This document shows, in pieces, positions 1 to 8,183 of a stretch of 64,000 nt of DNA (position 1 is its first letter; the number at the start of each line of letters is the position of its first letter). The notes beneath the pieces were generated by a model. It did no database searches and was not told the DNA's origin. It saw only the letters and a list, made by a program, of their open reading frames with translations. The position numbers were made by a program, and so were the translations under genes. The stretch is taken from the NCBI RefSeq assembly GCF_009498215.1, contig NZ_CP043499.1, positions 1,376,001 to 1,440,000 of the forward strand, read 5' to 3'. The DNA comes from Rhizobium grahamii (GTDB lineage: Bacteria; Pseudomonadota; Alphaproteobacteria; Rhizobiales; Rhizobiaceae).

Positions 1-681
1 GCGCTGCTGCCGCATCGCAACGTCCTCGACAACACCGTCTACGGCCTCGAGGTCCAGGGCGTTCCGAAGTCGAAGAGCATCGACGTCGCGATGAACTGGA
101 TTGAACGGGTCGGCCTCAAGGGCTTTGAAAAAAAGTATCCGAACCAGTTGTCCGGCGGCATGCAGCAGCGCGTCGGTCTGGCGCGCGCGCTGTCCAACGA
201 CGCTCCCGTGCTTCTCATGGACGAGGCCTACTCGGCGCTCGATCCCCTGATCCGCATGGACATGCAGACTGTTCTTCTCGACCTCCAGAAGGAGATCAAG
301 AAAACCATCGTCTTCATTACCCATGATCTCGATGAGGCGCTTCGGCTGGGCGACCAGATCGCAATCCTTCGAGACGGCGAAATCATCCAGCAGGGCACCA
401 GCCAGGACATCGTGCTCCGCCCTGCGGACGAGTATATCGCCAATTTCGTTCGGGAGGTGAACCGCGGTCGCGTGATCCAGGTCGACGCAGTCATGGCGCC
501 GCTGACACCTGGGTTCCAGGCGAACGGAACAACTGTTGCGTGCGGAACGACCATCGAAGATGCTATCCGCGTCCTTGCCATGGCACCGGCAGTCGACGTG
601 GCGGTTACCGACGAAAGTGGCCAACCGATCGGTCTTCTCAACCTGCAACGGCTGGCGAGCGCCGTCGTGGCGCCGCACTAG
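1..681 (+). CDS. Glycine betaine/choline ABC transporter ATPase, 3' part (ProV/ChoV-like)
   Basis: The ATP-hydrolysing subunit of an osmoprotectant importer of the ProV/OpuAA/ChoV type; it sits on the cytoplasmic face of the membrane and drives uptake of quaternary amines. The frame is open from the first base, so the start and the Walker A motif lie outside the window. Visible are the signature LSGGMQQRVGLARAL, Walker B with VLLMDEAYSALDP, the switch His in FITHDLDEA, and a C-terminal extension of roughly 75 residues ending in a short CBS-like stretch. That extension and the LSGGMQQRV form are typical of ProV rather than of amino-acid ATPases. The permease and binding protein are not downstream, so they are presumably upstream of the window. 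Betaine versus choline as substrate cannot be decided from this subunit. Confidence 0.9.
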   Translation, partial: ALLPHRNVLDNTVYGLEVQGVPKSKSIDVAMNWIERVGLKGFEKKYPNQLSGGMQQRVGLARALSNDAPVLLMDEAYSALDPLIRMDMQTVLLDLQKEIKKTIVFITHDLDEALRLGDQIAILRDGEIIQQGTSQDIVLRPADEYIANFVREVNRGRVIQVDAVMAPLTPGFQANGTTVACGTTIEDAIRVLAMAPAVDVAVTDESGQPIGLLNLQRLASAVVAPH

Positions 682-883
682 GCATCGATCACGCTTGGGC
701 CAGCGCCGCTTGTCATGGCGGCACTGGCTTTCCTTGGATGACCCACGGTTGTTTCGGGATTCATCATGTCGGAAACAACTCCGCCGATCGACCACGCGTG
801 CGCCGTTTTCCTTGAAGATTGCTATTGACGAAAAGCCTGCAGACCGTTGAATTGTCGATGACAATTACGGGAGGGCGGACTCT

Positions 884-2707
884 TTGCCGAATAGTGACGG
901 GGCAAGCGAGATGGCAGATGCGTTCTGCAACCGCGACTGGGATGACACCGGCCTGGGCCCGAAAGAGAATTGGCCGACTTGCCTGAAGGTGGCCGTCGAC
1001 ATCATGCTGTCGGCCGATGCCCAGATCGTGATGTTCTGGGGCGAGGACTTCATCGCTCTCTACAATGACGCCTACAGACCAACGATCGGCAGCAAGCATC
1101 CGCAGGCGCTCGGCCGCCCGGCAAGGGAGAACTGGGGCGAGTTGTGGGGCGATCTGGAGCCACTGCTTCGGCGCGTCCTTGATGATGGCGAAACCGTCGC
1201 CGCGAAGGATCGCCCTTTCTACATCGAACGGCATGGATATCCCGAAACTGTCTATTTCGACATATCCTATTCTCCGGTCCGTGATGACACGGGAAAGCCG
1301 CTCGGTGTCTTCTGCATCGTCAACGAGACAAGCGAACGAATCCGCTCCGAGAAAGCTTTGCGAGAGAGCGAAGAGCGGCTTCGTGCGATCTTTTCGCAGA
1401 CGGCGGCCGGAATCGGGCAGCTGGATCTCGACGGACGGATTCTTCTTGCCAATCGCCGCCTGTCCGAGATCGTCGGTTACACCGAGGCCGAATTGCTGAC
1501 GATGCACATACAGGATCTCACTCTGGCGGAGGATTGGGAGGAAAACGCTCGCCTGCTGGAGCAGATGGTGGCGACCGGACAGAGCTTCGAAATCGAGAAG
1601 CGCTACGTCCGCAAGGACGGCAGCCTCGTTTGGGTGTCCAACTCAGTATCAGCCCTGCGCGACAGTGGCGGAAAGATACGTCAGGCGACGGCGGTCATCA
1701 TCGACATCACCGAGCGCAAGCGCGCCCAGGAAGTGGAGCGACGGCTGGCAGCGATCATCGCGTCCTCGGACGACGCCATCCTCGGCACCGATCTCAACAT
1801 GAACATCACCAGCTGGAACATCGGCGCCGAGAAACTCTATGGCTATCGAGCCGATGAGACGATCGGCCGCTCAGTCCTGATGCTTGTGCCGGATGACCGG
1901 CTCGACGAGGAGCCCGCGATCCTCCGGGAGGTTAGCGCCGGGCGGAAGGTCGAGCCGTATGAAACCAAGCGGCGGCGGCGAGGCGGTAGCCAGGTTGATG
2001 TCCTGCTGAGCGTATCCCCGATCTATGATGTCTACGGGCGGATCGTCGGCGCCTCGAAGATTGCCCACGATATCAGTGCACGCAAGGAAGCCGAGCGGCT
2101 TCAGGCCGTGCTGGTGGGGGAGCTAAATCATCGCGTCAAGAACGTGCTCGCGACCGTGATGGCGATCGCCCGCCAGACTTTCGGACGAGACGAGGCTTAT
2201 CGCACGGGGGTCGATGCATTCGAAGCGCGCCTGGCATCGATGTCTCGCGCCCATGACCTGCTGACGCACGGTAGCTGGGAGCGCGCGGCGCTTGCCGCCG
2301 TCGTCGAGCAATCCTTGTCGCCCTATTCGCCCGAACGGTTCCAAATATCAGGACCGCATCTGCAGGTCGCTCCGCGCGCCGTCGTTTCGATCTCGCTCGC
2401 ACTTCACGAACTGACCACGAATGCGGCCAAGTATGGAGCTCTTTCCGTCCCTGCCGGCCGCGTCGTGTTGTCATGGTGGATAGAGGCCGGCGATCCACCG
2501 AGGCTTCGCCTGCGCTGGCAGGAGTCAGGCGGCCCGAAGGTGGAGCCTCCCACAAAGCGCGGCTTCGGCTCGCGCCTTATAGAAAGCCTTTTGGCGGCCG
2601 AGCTGCGAGGCAAGGTCTCGATAATCTACGATCCGGATGGCGTCTTGTGCGAGGTGGATGCCGAGATGACGGATGCCTGGGAATACGACACGAGCGCACC
2701 GGCATAA
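884..2707 (+). CDS. PAS-domain HWE-family sensor histidine kinase
   Basis: A soluble sensor kinase of the HWE family, which is concentrated in rhizobia and often feeds light, redox or general-stress pathways. Three PAS modules occupy roughly residues 20-150, 160-285 and 290-405, the later ones followed by PAC-like tails (DITERK, DISARK). The kinase core starts near 408 with ELNHRVKN; His416 is the likely phosphorylation site. The N box is ALHELTTNAAKYG, and the W-x-E signature that names the family is W545-Q-E547. No membrane segment is visible, so it should be cytoplasmic. The TTG start at 884 is chosen because a GGGAGGGCGGA ribosome site lies a few bases before it; an ATG at 911 is the alternative. 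No response regulator is adjacent, so it is an orphan kinase here. Confidence 0.9.
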   Translation: MPNSDGASEMADAFCNRDWDDTGLGPKENWPTCLKVAVDIMLSADAQIVMFWGEDFIALYNDAYRPTIGSKHPQALGRPARENWGELWGDLEPLLRRVLDDGETVAAKDRPFYIERHGYPETVYFDISYSPVRDDTGKPLGVFCIVNETSERIRSEKALRESEERLRAIFSQTAAGIGQLDLDGRILLANRRLSEIVGYTEAELLTMHIQDLTLAEDWEENARLLEQMVATGQSFEIEKRYVRKDGSLVWVSNSVSALRDSGGKIRQATAVIIDITERKRAQEVERRLAAIIASSDDAILGTDLNMNITSWNIGAEKLYGYRADETIGRSVLMLVPDDRLDEEPAILREVSAGRKVEPYETKRRRRGGSQVDVLLSVSPIYDVYGRIVGASKIAHDISARKEAERLQAVLVGELNHRVKNVLATVMAIARQTFGRDEAYRTGVDAFEARLASMSRAHDLLTHGSWERAALAAVVEQSLSPYSPERFQISGPHLQVAPRAVVSISLALHELTTNAAKYGALSVPAGRVVLSWWIEAGDPPRLRLRWQESGGPKVEPPTKRGFGSRLIESLLAAELRGKVSIIYDPDGVLCEVDAEMTDAWEYDTSAPA

Positions 2708-2811
2708 GCGTCTCGCGACCATGTCCAACGCTCCGGCACAAAACGGAATGCCAGCACTGCCGAGGGCCGAGCTGGCATTCATAATTTCGGCTCGATACCC
2801 GCGAGACGGCG

Positions 2812-3651
2812 TCAGAATCCCATCCGGCTCAGAGGGCCGATAATCTTGCGGAACAGCATCGGCGGCGTGACTTCCTTCAGCAACTCGCGCCGCTGCTCGG
2901 CATAGTCTCGCTTGTCCTTGGTGTTCGGGCGCGGCTTGAACAGTGTCGAATGTGATTTCCGGGTGTCATCCCAGGTCGCCGTGTAATAGTAGAGGGCGAT
3001 GGAGAATCTTGAGCGATCATCCGGCTGGGCAACGACCGTCGGATTGCCGTGGAAAGATTCCGATGTCGTCGAGAAGGCCACCATGCGGTTGAAGAGCGGC
3101 ACGAAACCCTTCACCTTCCCCTTCATCTCCTTGTCCCAGATTTCGAACGAGCCACCCCACTCCTCGCGCCAATCCTTGTTGAGGTAGATCAGCACGTTGA
3201 TCCGGCGTTCGAGCTTCATTTTCGAATGAAGATTGAAATCCGCATGGATATCGAGATGGCCGCCATTCGCGACTTCATGGATGCCGGCGCCGAAGAAGAA
3301 CGGGTCGGGAATCAAACCCTCAATACCGGTGAGGTCCTCGAGGAAGAGCAGAAACGGCCGCGAGTTGAGGGCGTAAAACAGGTTCTTGGTATAGCTGGGA
3401 AGCCGCTCCGGCAGGTATGATGTCTTCCTGTTCTCCTGAGCGCGAGCGAAGCTGCTCTCGGCGGCCGGCAGCGAGGAAAGATCGCTAAGCACATTCTCGA
3501 GAATATCCGGCGGCAGGAAGTTGTCGATGCAGATATGCGGATATGGCTCGTTGTGCTGGTAGGCCTCCGAATAGGATTTCGCTGCAGCACGCGCGGCGTC
3601 CGTATCAATCAATAAATTCTCGGAATTCAACGGATATGCTGGGTTTGCCAT
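2812..3651 (-). CDS. 2OG-Fe(II) oxygenase family protein
   Basis: A 279-residue protein of the 2-oxoglutarate/Fe(II) dioxygenase superfamily with prolyl-4-hydroxylase-like features. The central region reads GGHLDIHADFN at residues 131-140, giving the H-x-D iron ligands (H136/D138, or H132/D134), and the distal His is probably H201 in SESFHGNP. R213 or R215 (DDRSRFS) may bind 2-oxoglutarate. The N-terminal part (PYPHICIDNFLPPDILENV) matches the usual opening of these small hydroxylases. The ATG at 3651 is preferred because GGAGGG lies just upstream; a GTG four codons earlier would put that site inside the gene. The substrate is unknown; related proteins act on peptides, small molecules or polysaccharide-linked groups. 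It stands alone, convergent with the kinase gene. Confidence 0.82.
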   Translation of the reverse strand: MANPAYPLNSENLLIDTDAARAAAKSYSEAYQHNEPYPHICIDNFLPPDILENVLSDLSSLPAAESSFARAQENRKTSYLPERLPSYTKNLFYALNSRPFLLFLEDLTGIEGLIPDPFFFGAGIHEVANGGHLDIHADFNLHSKMKLERRINVLIYLNKDWREEWGGSFEIWDKEMKGKVKGFVPLFNRMVAFSTTSESFHGNPTVVAQPDDRSRFSIALYYYTATWDDTRKSHSTLFKPRPNTKDKRDYAEQRRELLKEVTPPMLFRKIIGPLSRMGF

Positions 3652-3910
3652 CTTTCCCTCCACAGGCGCATCGAGATTGTGGCGAAATCGTGAATCTTGT
3701 AAATGGTCCCACCGGGCGGCAATTGGGATGAAAAATACACCTTTCGATCTAGGTTGAGACCAAGGTTTCAGCCCCTATCGAAGCGAGTGGATCGACCACT
3801 ACAGCATTTCCGACGACGTCGTATTTTCAGGAAAGTATTATGCGGCAAGGCCGAAAGCCTCGGCTGCGCTTCGAATTGGCGCTCAGCCCGCTTGAGGGTA
3901 GTGGCCAGAA

Positions 3911-3950
3911 AACGAAAAAGCCTGCCGCGGGAGGAGGTGCGGCAGGCTTT
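3911..3950 (-). terminator. Rho-independent terminator doubling as last CCUCCUCCC hairpin
   Basis: On the minus strand a perfect 12-bp stem (3950-3939 with 3928-3917) encloses a 10-base loop ACCTCCTCCC and runs into CTTTTTCGTT. The terminator loop itself therefore carries the anti-Shine-Dalgarno motif. Confidence 0.75.
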
Positions 3951-4095
3951 CGAAAAATAACCGAACAGCAGCTGGGAGGAGGAGTGCTGCTGTTCCCACA
4001 GGCGCCCTTGGGAGGAGGAGTAGAGCGCTTGCGAATTACGAAGGGCTGCCGGAGGAGGTGCAGCGCTTCGATGAAAAGGAGAATACAGGATTTCC
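3911..4095 (-). ncRNA. Probable anti-Shine-Dalgarno sRNA with four CCUCCUCC-loop hairpins
   Basis: Read on the minus strand, four successive stem-loops each expose CCUCCUCC in the loop. Hairpin 1 pairs 4039-4049 with 4060-4070 (one mismatch). Hairpin 2 is weak, 4002-4005 with 4025-4028. Hairpin 3 pairs 3964-3972 with 3986-3994 (9 bp). Hairpin 4 pairs 3917-3928 with 3939-3950 (12 bp, perfect) and is followed by a T run at 3919-3915. Hairpins 1 and 4 include CACCUCCU, identical to the anti-Shine-Dalgarno end of 16S rRNA. The stems differ in sequence while the loops are kept, which points to selection on the RNA. The T tract after the last stem sets the strand. The 5' end is a guess from a CCTATCAT -10-like element at 4109-4102. 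I recall alphaproteobacterial CCUCCUCCC RNAs (CcsR, 'cuckoo' RNAs) of this design; the match is by pattern only. Confidence 0.72.
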
Positions 4096-4294
4096 GCCCA
4101 AATGATAGGCACGAACCTGCAGGGCAGCTATGCGCTATGCGCGTGGCGCGCAGCTGAATGTCGAGCTTGCCCTGTTTTCCGCATTGTAAGACTTCTCTTG
4201 GCGGAAATGGGAGAATGATCGTGCGGATCGTGACACTGGCTTTGGAAAACGGTTCTTTTCTGCTAGGAGGCGCCAATCAAAAAGGACATCGAGC

Positions 4295-4822
4295 ATGGCT
4301 GCGGCGCGTTATCGTGAATATGTTTTAGATCTGAAGTCGCGTATCGAGGCGCTTCATGCCGAGCCGGAGCGCTTCCAGACTTATGAGCTGGCAATGGAGC
4401 TTCTCGCCAAGCAGAACCTCATCAGCTATTCGCTGAAGAAGCAGCGCGGCGTGAGCGACAGTCTTTTCTATCGCCGCGACACCGCGACGGGTCAAGGCGT
4501 CCAGATGCAACAGGAAACCGCATACAAGCTCTTCTCCGGCTTTCTGGGCCTTGGTGAGTTCTTCGCCGCGACCGGCCGAACGGACGGGCTGAACGAGGAA
4601 GCCTTTGCCGAGCGGCTGACGCGCAACTGGCAATATCCGAGTTGCGCCGTGCATCTCTCCTACCGCAAAAAGGGAAGTGAGCGGTCAACGTCGATGAAGA
4701 TGCTGTTCATCGGACTGAATGGCGAGGCCGATGCGACAACCTACGAGAACGGCATGGACGATCTCACACTTCTCGTGCAGCAGCGCCCCTATTCGTCAGC
4801 CGTCCTTTGGGAATGGAAGTAG
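4295..4822 (+). CDS. Conserved-looking hypothetical protein, 175 aa
   Basis: I do not recognise this protein. It is soluble, without signal peptide or membrane segment, and has normal codon use for the window. The N-terminal third is helical and charged (YREYVLDLKSRIEALHAEPERF), followed by a region rich in aromatic and polar residues. The ATG at 4295 is preceded by AAAGGA at a usable distance; a stronger AGGAGG at 4265-4270 lies too far upstream. It ends ten bases before the convergent oxyR gene stops, and starts about 200 bp from the presumed 5' end of the small RNA, on the opposite strand and divergent from it. No function is proposed. Confidence 0.75.
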   Translation: MAAARYREYVLDLKSRIEALHAEPERFQTYELAMELLAKQNLISYSLKKQRGVSDSLFYRRDTATGQGVQMQQETAYKLFSGFLGLGEFFAATGRTDGLNEEAFAERLTRNWQYPSCAVHLSYRKKGSERSTSMKMLFIGLNGEADATTYENGMDDLTLLVQQRPYSSAVLWEWK

Positions 4823-4832
4823 CCGCCGGATT

Positions 4833-5777
4833 TCAGCCGGCTGCGCCTGCGCGCAGCCGCGTTACGGATTGACCGTCAGGCGCTTCCGCAAGCAGGTCCT
4901 GCGCGACCTCGCGCACGAGCGCCGCGACATCCTTCAGGAAGCCTCCCATTGCCGAGCCGCTTCTCCAGAAAAGCGCGAGCTGACGACTTGGTGAATCATC
5001 TTCGAAATTGAGAAGGCGGATATTGCCGCGGACCGGGTAATGCGTCGCAAGTTCGGGCAGGAGGGTTATTCCGACATCGGCGCTGACCATCTGGCGCAAG
5101 GTTTCCAGGCTGGTGGCGCGGAAGGACGCCCGTTCCGACGCGCCTGACAGCCGGCAGACATCGAGAGCCTGATCCCGCAAGCAATGACCGTCTTCGAGAA
5201 GCATGAGATCAAGCCCCTGAAGCTCGTTCAGGGAGAGGTGAGTACGCTTCGCAAGGCGGTGCGCCGCTGGCACGGCCAGCAGAAATCGCTCCTCGAAAAG
5301 CAGCTCGGATTTCAGCCGCTCGTCATTGACGGGAAGAGCAAGGATGGCGGGATCGAGCGTGCCATCCCGCAGCCGCATCAGCAGGCTATCGCTCTTTTCC
5401 TCCGTCAGCAGGGTTTCGAGATCCGGGAAAGCTGCCCGCAGCCGCGGAACGACATGCGGCAGGAGATACGGCCCAAGTGTCGGGAATATCCCGAGCTTCA
5501 GGGTGCCGCAGCCCGGATTCTGGCTGCGAAGCGCCGCAGCCTTCATCTCGCCTATCTCGGCCATGATGCGCCGAGCCCGCTCGACCGCATCCTGCCCGAA
5601 TGGCGTCAGCATCACCGCCCGGGGCGTGCGTTCGATCAACGGCGCTCCCAGCGCCTCCTCGAGCTTGCGTATCTGTATCGAGAGTGTCGGCTGGGTGACA
5701 AGGCAAACTTCCGCCGCCTTGCCAAAATGCCGATGCTCCGCCAAGGCGATCAGATACTCAAGCTCTCGAAGTGTCAT
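4833..5777 (-). CDS. oxyR: Hydrogen-peroxide regulator OxyR
   Basis: A LysR-family activator that senses H2O2 through a reversible disulfide. The winged helix-turn-helix is at residues 1-60 (LAEHRHFGKAAEVCLVTQPTLSIQIRKLE). The redox pair is C199 and C208 in DGHCLRDQALDVC, the same numbering as in E. coli OxyR, which makes the assignment firm. It lies 15 bp downstream of ahpF on the same strand, so it is probably co-transcribed with ahpCF. That differs from the divergent arrangement common in many bacteria and would let peroxide induction also raise OxyR levels. Length (314 aa) is normal for the family, slightly long at the C-terminus. Confidence 0.95.
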   Translation of the reverse strand: MTLRELEYLIALAEHRHFGKAAEVCLVTQPTLSIQIRKLEEALGAPLIERTPRAVMLTPFGQDAVERARRIMAEIGEMKAAALRSQNPGCGTLKLGIFPTLGPYLLPHVVPRLRAAFPDLETLLTEEKSDSLLMRLRDGTLDPAILALPVNDERLKSELLFEERFLLAVPAAHRLAKRTHLSLNELQGLDLMLLEDGHCLRDQALDVCRLSGASERASFRATSLETLRQMVSADVGITLLPELATHYPVRGNIRLLNFEDDSPSRQLALFWRSGSAMGGFLKDVAALVREVAQDLLAEAPDGQSVTRLRAGAAG

Positions 5778-5792
5778 TCTCTATCGCTGACG

Positions 5793-7373
5793 TTATGCGG
5801 CCTTGACCGCGTCCGCCGGCGTCTCCGCATGACGGATCAGATAGTCGAACGCACCGAGAGACGCTTTTGCGCCTTCACCCAGGGCAATGACGATCTGCTT
5901 GTAAGGCACTGTCGTGCAATCGCCGGCGGCAAATACGCCGGGCACCGACGTCTGGCCGTGATGATCGACGACAACCTCGCCCCGTGGGGAGAGATCGACA
6001 GTGCCCTTCAGCCACTCCGTATTCGGCAGGAGGCCGATCTGGACGAAGATACCGTCCAGATTCAGCGTGTGTCGCTGCCCGGCAATGCGGTTCTCATAGA
6101 CGAGACCCGTTACCTTCTGGCCATCGCCCAACACTTCGGTTGTCTTGGCCGAGAGCACAACGTCGACGTTGGGCAGGCTCTCAAGCTTGCGCTGCAACAC
6201 CTCATCGGCGCGCAGCTTCGAATCGAATTCGATCAAGGTCACGTGCTGAACGATGTTGGCGAGGTCGATCGCCGCTTCCACGCCGGAGTTTCCACCGCCG
6301 ATGACTGCAACCCGCTTGCCCTTGAACAGCGGACCGTCGCAATGCGGGCAATAGGCAACGCCCTTGTTACGGTAGCTGTCTTCGCCGGGCACACCCATCT
6401 GCCGCCAGCGCGCGCCTGTGGCGACAATGACGGTCTTCGATCGAAGCACGGCTCCGTTCTCGAGTTCGACTGACACAAGCCCCTTGCCGGCAACCAGCTT
6501 GCTGGCGCGCTGCAGGTTCATGATGTCGACATCATAGTCCCGAACGTGTTCCTCCAAGGCAGCGGCGAAGTGCGGTCCCTCGGTATGACGAACCGAAATG
6601 AAGTTTTCGATCGACATGGTATCGAGCACCTGTCCGCCGAAACGTTCCGCAGCCACACCTGTCCGGATTCCCTTTCGCGCCGCATAGATTGCTGCAGCCG
6701 CACCGGCAGGACCGCCGCCGACCACGAGAACGTCATAGGGGGCGCGATCGTTGAGGCGCTCGGCGGCCTTCGCCGCAGCATTCGTATCCAGCTTGGAAAC
6801 GATTTCCTCGATCTCCATGCGGCCCTGCCCGAAGACCTGACCGTTGAGATAGACCGTGGGGACCGACATGATTTGCCGGCTCTCGACCTCTTTGGGGAAG
6901 AGCGCGCCGTCGATGGCGACATGCTTGATCCGCGGATTCAATACGGCCATCAGGTTCAAAGCCTGAACGACATCGGGGCAGTTCTGGCAAGACAGGGAGA
7001 AATAGGTTTCGAACGTCAGGTCGGTGTCCAGATCCTTGATCTGGTCCGCAATCGCCTGCTCGACGCGCGGCGGATGGCCGCCAACCTGCAGCAGTGCCAG
7101 AACGAGCGATGTGAATTCGTGTCCCATCGGAATGCCCGCAAAGCGCAGGTTTATGTCATGCCCAGGGCTTGTCAGCGCAAACGAAGGCGCACGCTCGTTC
7201 TGGCCATGCAATTCCGTCACGGAGATCTTGTCGCAGAGCGACACCAGCGCGTTCAGAAGCTCCGACAGCTCGCGTGATTTCGCACTGTCGTCCAGCGACG
7301 CCACGATCTCGATCGGGCGGACAACGCGTTCCAGATAGCTTTTGAGCTGGGATTTCAGGGCTTCGTCGAGCAT
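5793..7373 (-). CDS. ahpF: Alkyl hydroperoxide reductase subunit F
   Basis: The NADH-dependent flavoprotein that re-reduces AhpC. The N-terminal thioredoxin-like tandem domain (1-200) has the transfer disulfide C129-x-x-C132 in SLSCQNCPD. The FAD-binding motif VVGGGPAGAAAA begins at 217. The active-site pair C342/C345 lies in VAYCPHCDG, followed by the NAD(H) motif VIGGGNSGVEAA. Length (526 aa) and all landmarks match enterobacterial AhpF. It follows ahpC by 89 bp, with strong hairpins in the gap, and precedes oxyR by 15 bp, so it is the middle gene of an ahpC-ahpF-oxyR unit. Confidence 0.97.
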   Translation of the reverse strand: MLDEALKSQLKSYLERVVRPIEIVASLDDSAKSRELSELLNALVSLCDKISVTELHGQNERAPSFALTSPGHDINLRFAGIPMGHEFTSLVLALLQVGGHPPRVEQAIADQIKDLDTDLTFETYFSLSCQNCPDVVQALNLMAVLNPRIKHVAIDGALFPKEVESRQIMSVPTVYLNGQVFGQGRMEIEEIVSKLDTNAAAKAAERLNDRAPYDVLVVGGGPAGAAAAIYAARKGIRTGVAAERFGGQVLDTMSIENFISVRHTEGPHFAAALEEHVRDYDVDIMNLQRASKLVAGKGLVSVELENGAVLRSKTVIVATGARWRQMGVPGEDSYRNKGVAYCPHCDGPLFKGKRVAVIGGGNSGVEAAIDLANIVQHVTLIEFDSKLRADEVLQRKLESLPNVDVVLSAKTTEVLGDGQKVTGLVYENRIAGQRHTLNLDGIFVQIGLLPNTEWLKGTVDLSPRGEVVVDHHGQTSVPGVFAAGDCTTVPYKQIVIALGEGAKASLGAFDYLIRHAETPADAVKAA

Positions 7374-7425
7374 TGCGCACTCCGCTAAATAAATTCATCT
7401 GCCGCGCATGCGGCATAGCCGTAGC

Positions 7426-7453
7426 GAGCCGCTTCCAATCGAGGAAGCGGCTC
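7426..7453 (-). other. Hairpin between ahpC and ahpF
   Basis: A perfect 11-bp stem (7426-7436 with 7443-7453) with a 6-base loop and no T run on the minus strand; a smaller GCCGC/GCGGC stem lies just beyond it. Such a hairpin between genes is more likely to protect the 3' end of the upstream ahpC message, or cause partial termination, than to end the operon. Confidence 0.6.
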
Positions 7454-7462
7454 ACTGATCAA

Positions 7463-8026
7463 TCAGATCTTGCCAACGAGGTGCAGCGAGGGAGCGAGCG
7501 TCTTTTCGCCCTCTTCCCACTTCGCAGGGCATACTTCGCCCGGATGCGCGCGGACATACTGGGCTGCCTTGATCCGGCGCAGCAGATCGGCGGCGTTGCG
7601 GCCAACACCTTCCGCCGTCACTTCCATGGCCTGGATCACGCCGTCAGGATCGACGACGAAGGTGCCGCGGTCGGCAAGGCCTTCGCTTTCGCGCATGACG
7701 TTGAAGTTGCGCGTTACGGTGCCGGTCGGGTCGCCGATCATGGTGTACTGAATCTTGCCGATCGTCTCTGAGCTGTCGTGCCACGCCTTGTGCGTGAAGT
7801 GGGTATCCGTGGAGACGGAATAGACCTCGACGTCAAGACGCTGAAGCTCGGCGTAATGATCTGCGACATCACCGAGTTCGGTCGGGCAGACGAACGTGAA
7901 GTCCGCAGGATAGAAGAAGAAAACCGCCCACTTTCCCTTCGTGTCGACGTCGGTCACTTCGACGAACTTGCCCTGCTTGTAAGCCTGGGCCTTGAAGGGC
8001 TTGATTGCGGTGTTGATGAGGGACAT
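7463..8026 (-). CDS. ahpC: Alkyl hydroperoxide reductase subunit C (2-Cys peroxiredoxin)
   Basis: The peroxidase that reduces H2O2 and organic hydroperoxides in the cytoplasm. The peroxidatic cysteine is C47 in the FVCPTE motif and the resolving cysteine C166 in GEVCPAKW, as in typical 2-Cys AhpC of 187 residues. AhpF, encoded just downstream, is its reductase. It is the first gene of the ahpC-ahpF-oxyR unit. The upstream 150 bp hold inverted ATAG/CTAT elements suggestive of OxyR binding. The hairpin after its stop codon would favour more AhpC than AhpF, as needed by the enzyme pair. Confidence 0.97.
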   Translation of the reverse strand: MSLINTAIKPFKAQAYKQGKFVEVTDVDTKGKWAVFFFYPADFTFVCPTELGDVADHYAELQRLDVEVYSVSTDTHFTHKAWHDSSETIGKIQYTMIGDPTGTVTRNFNVMRESEGLADRGTFVVDPDGVIQAMEVTAEGVGRNAADLLRRIKAAQYVRAHPGEVCPAKWEEGEKTLAPSLHLVGKI

Positions 8027-8103
8027 GCGGACTCCTGTAAATTGCTGCGAAGCGAGATATCGCTTTCGCGGCGCAACATAAACAGGCGTCCACCATAAAT
8101 GAA

Positions 8104-8155
8104 ATAGATAAACTATAAAATTCCGATAGAGAACATCAATCGATCCCTATCGGAA
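8104..8155 (-). promoter_or_regulatory. Possible OxyR-type operator region upstream of ahpC
   Basis: Two ATAG half-sites at 8104 and 8126 are exactly 22 bp apart, the spacing in the extended OxyR consensus. The CTAT partners (8113 and 8147) do not fall at the canonical +11, so the match is partial. A 9-bp inverted repeat TTCCGATAG/CTATCGGAA (8121-8129, 8147-8155) with TTTTAT after it on the minus strand could instead, or also, terminate the SDR gene that ends at 8184. Confidence 0.4.
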
Positions 8156-8183
8156 AAAGCAGGGGCGCGGCGCAGGTATCGCC

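Noticed and set aside
5184..6473. A 429-codon open frame on the plus strand
   Set aside because: It is antisense to oxyR and ahpF; the translation has no domain.
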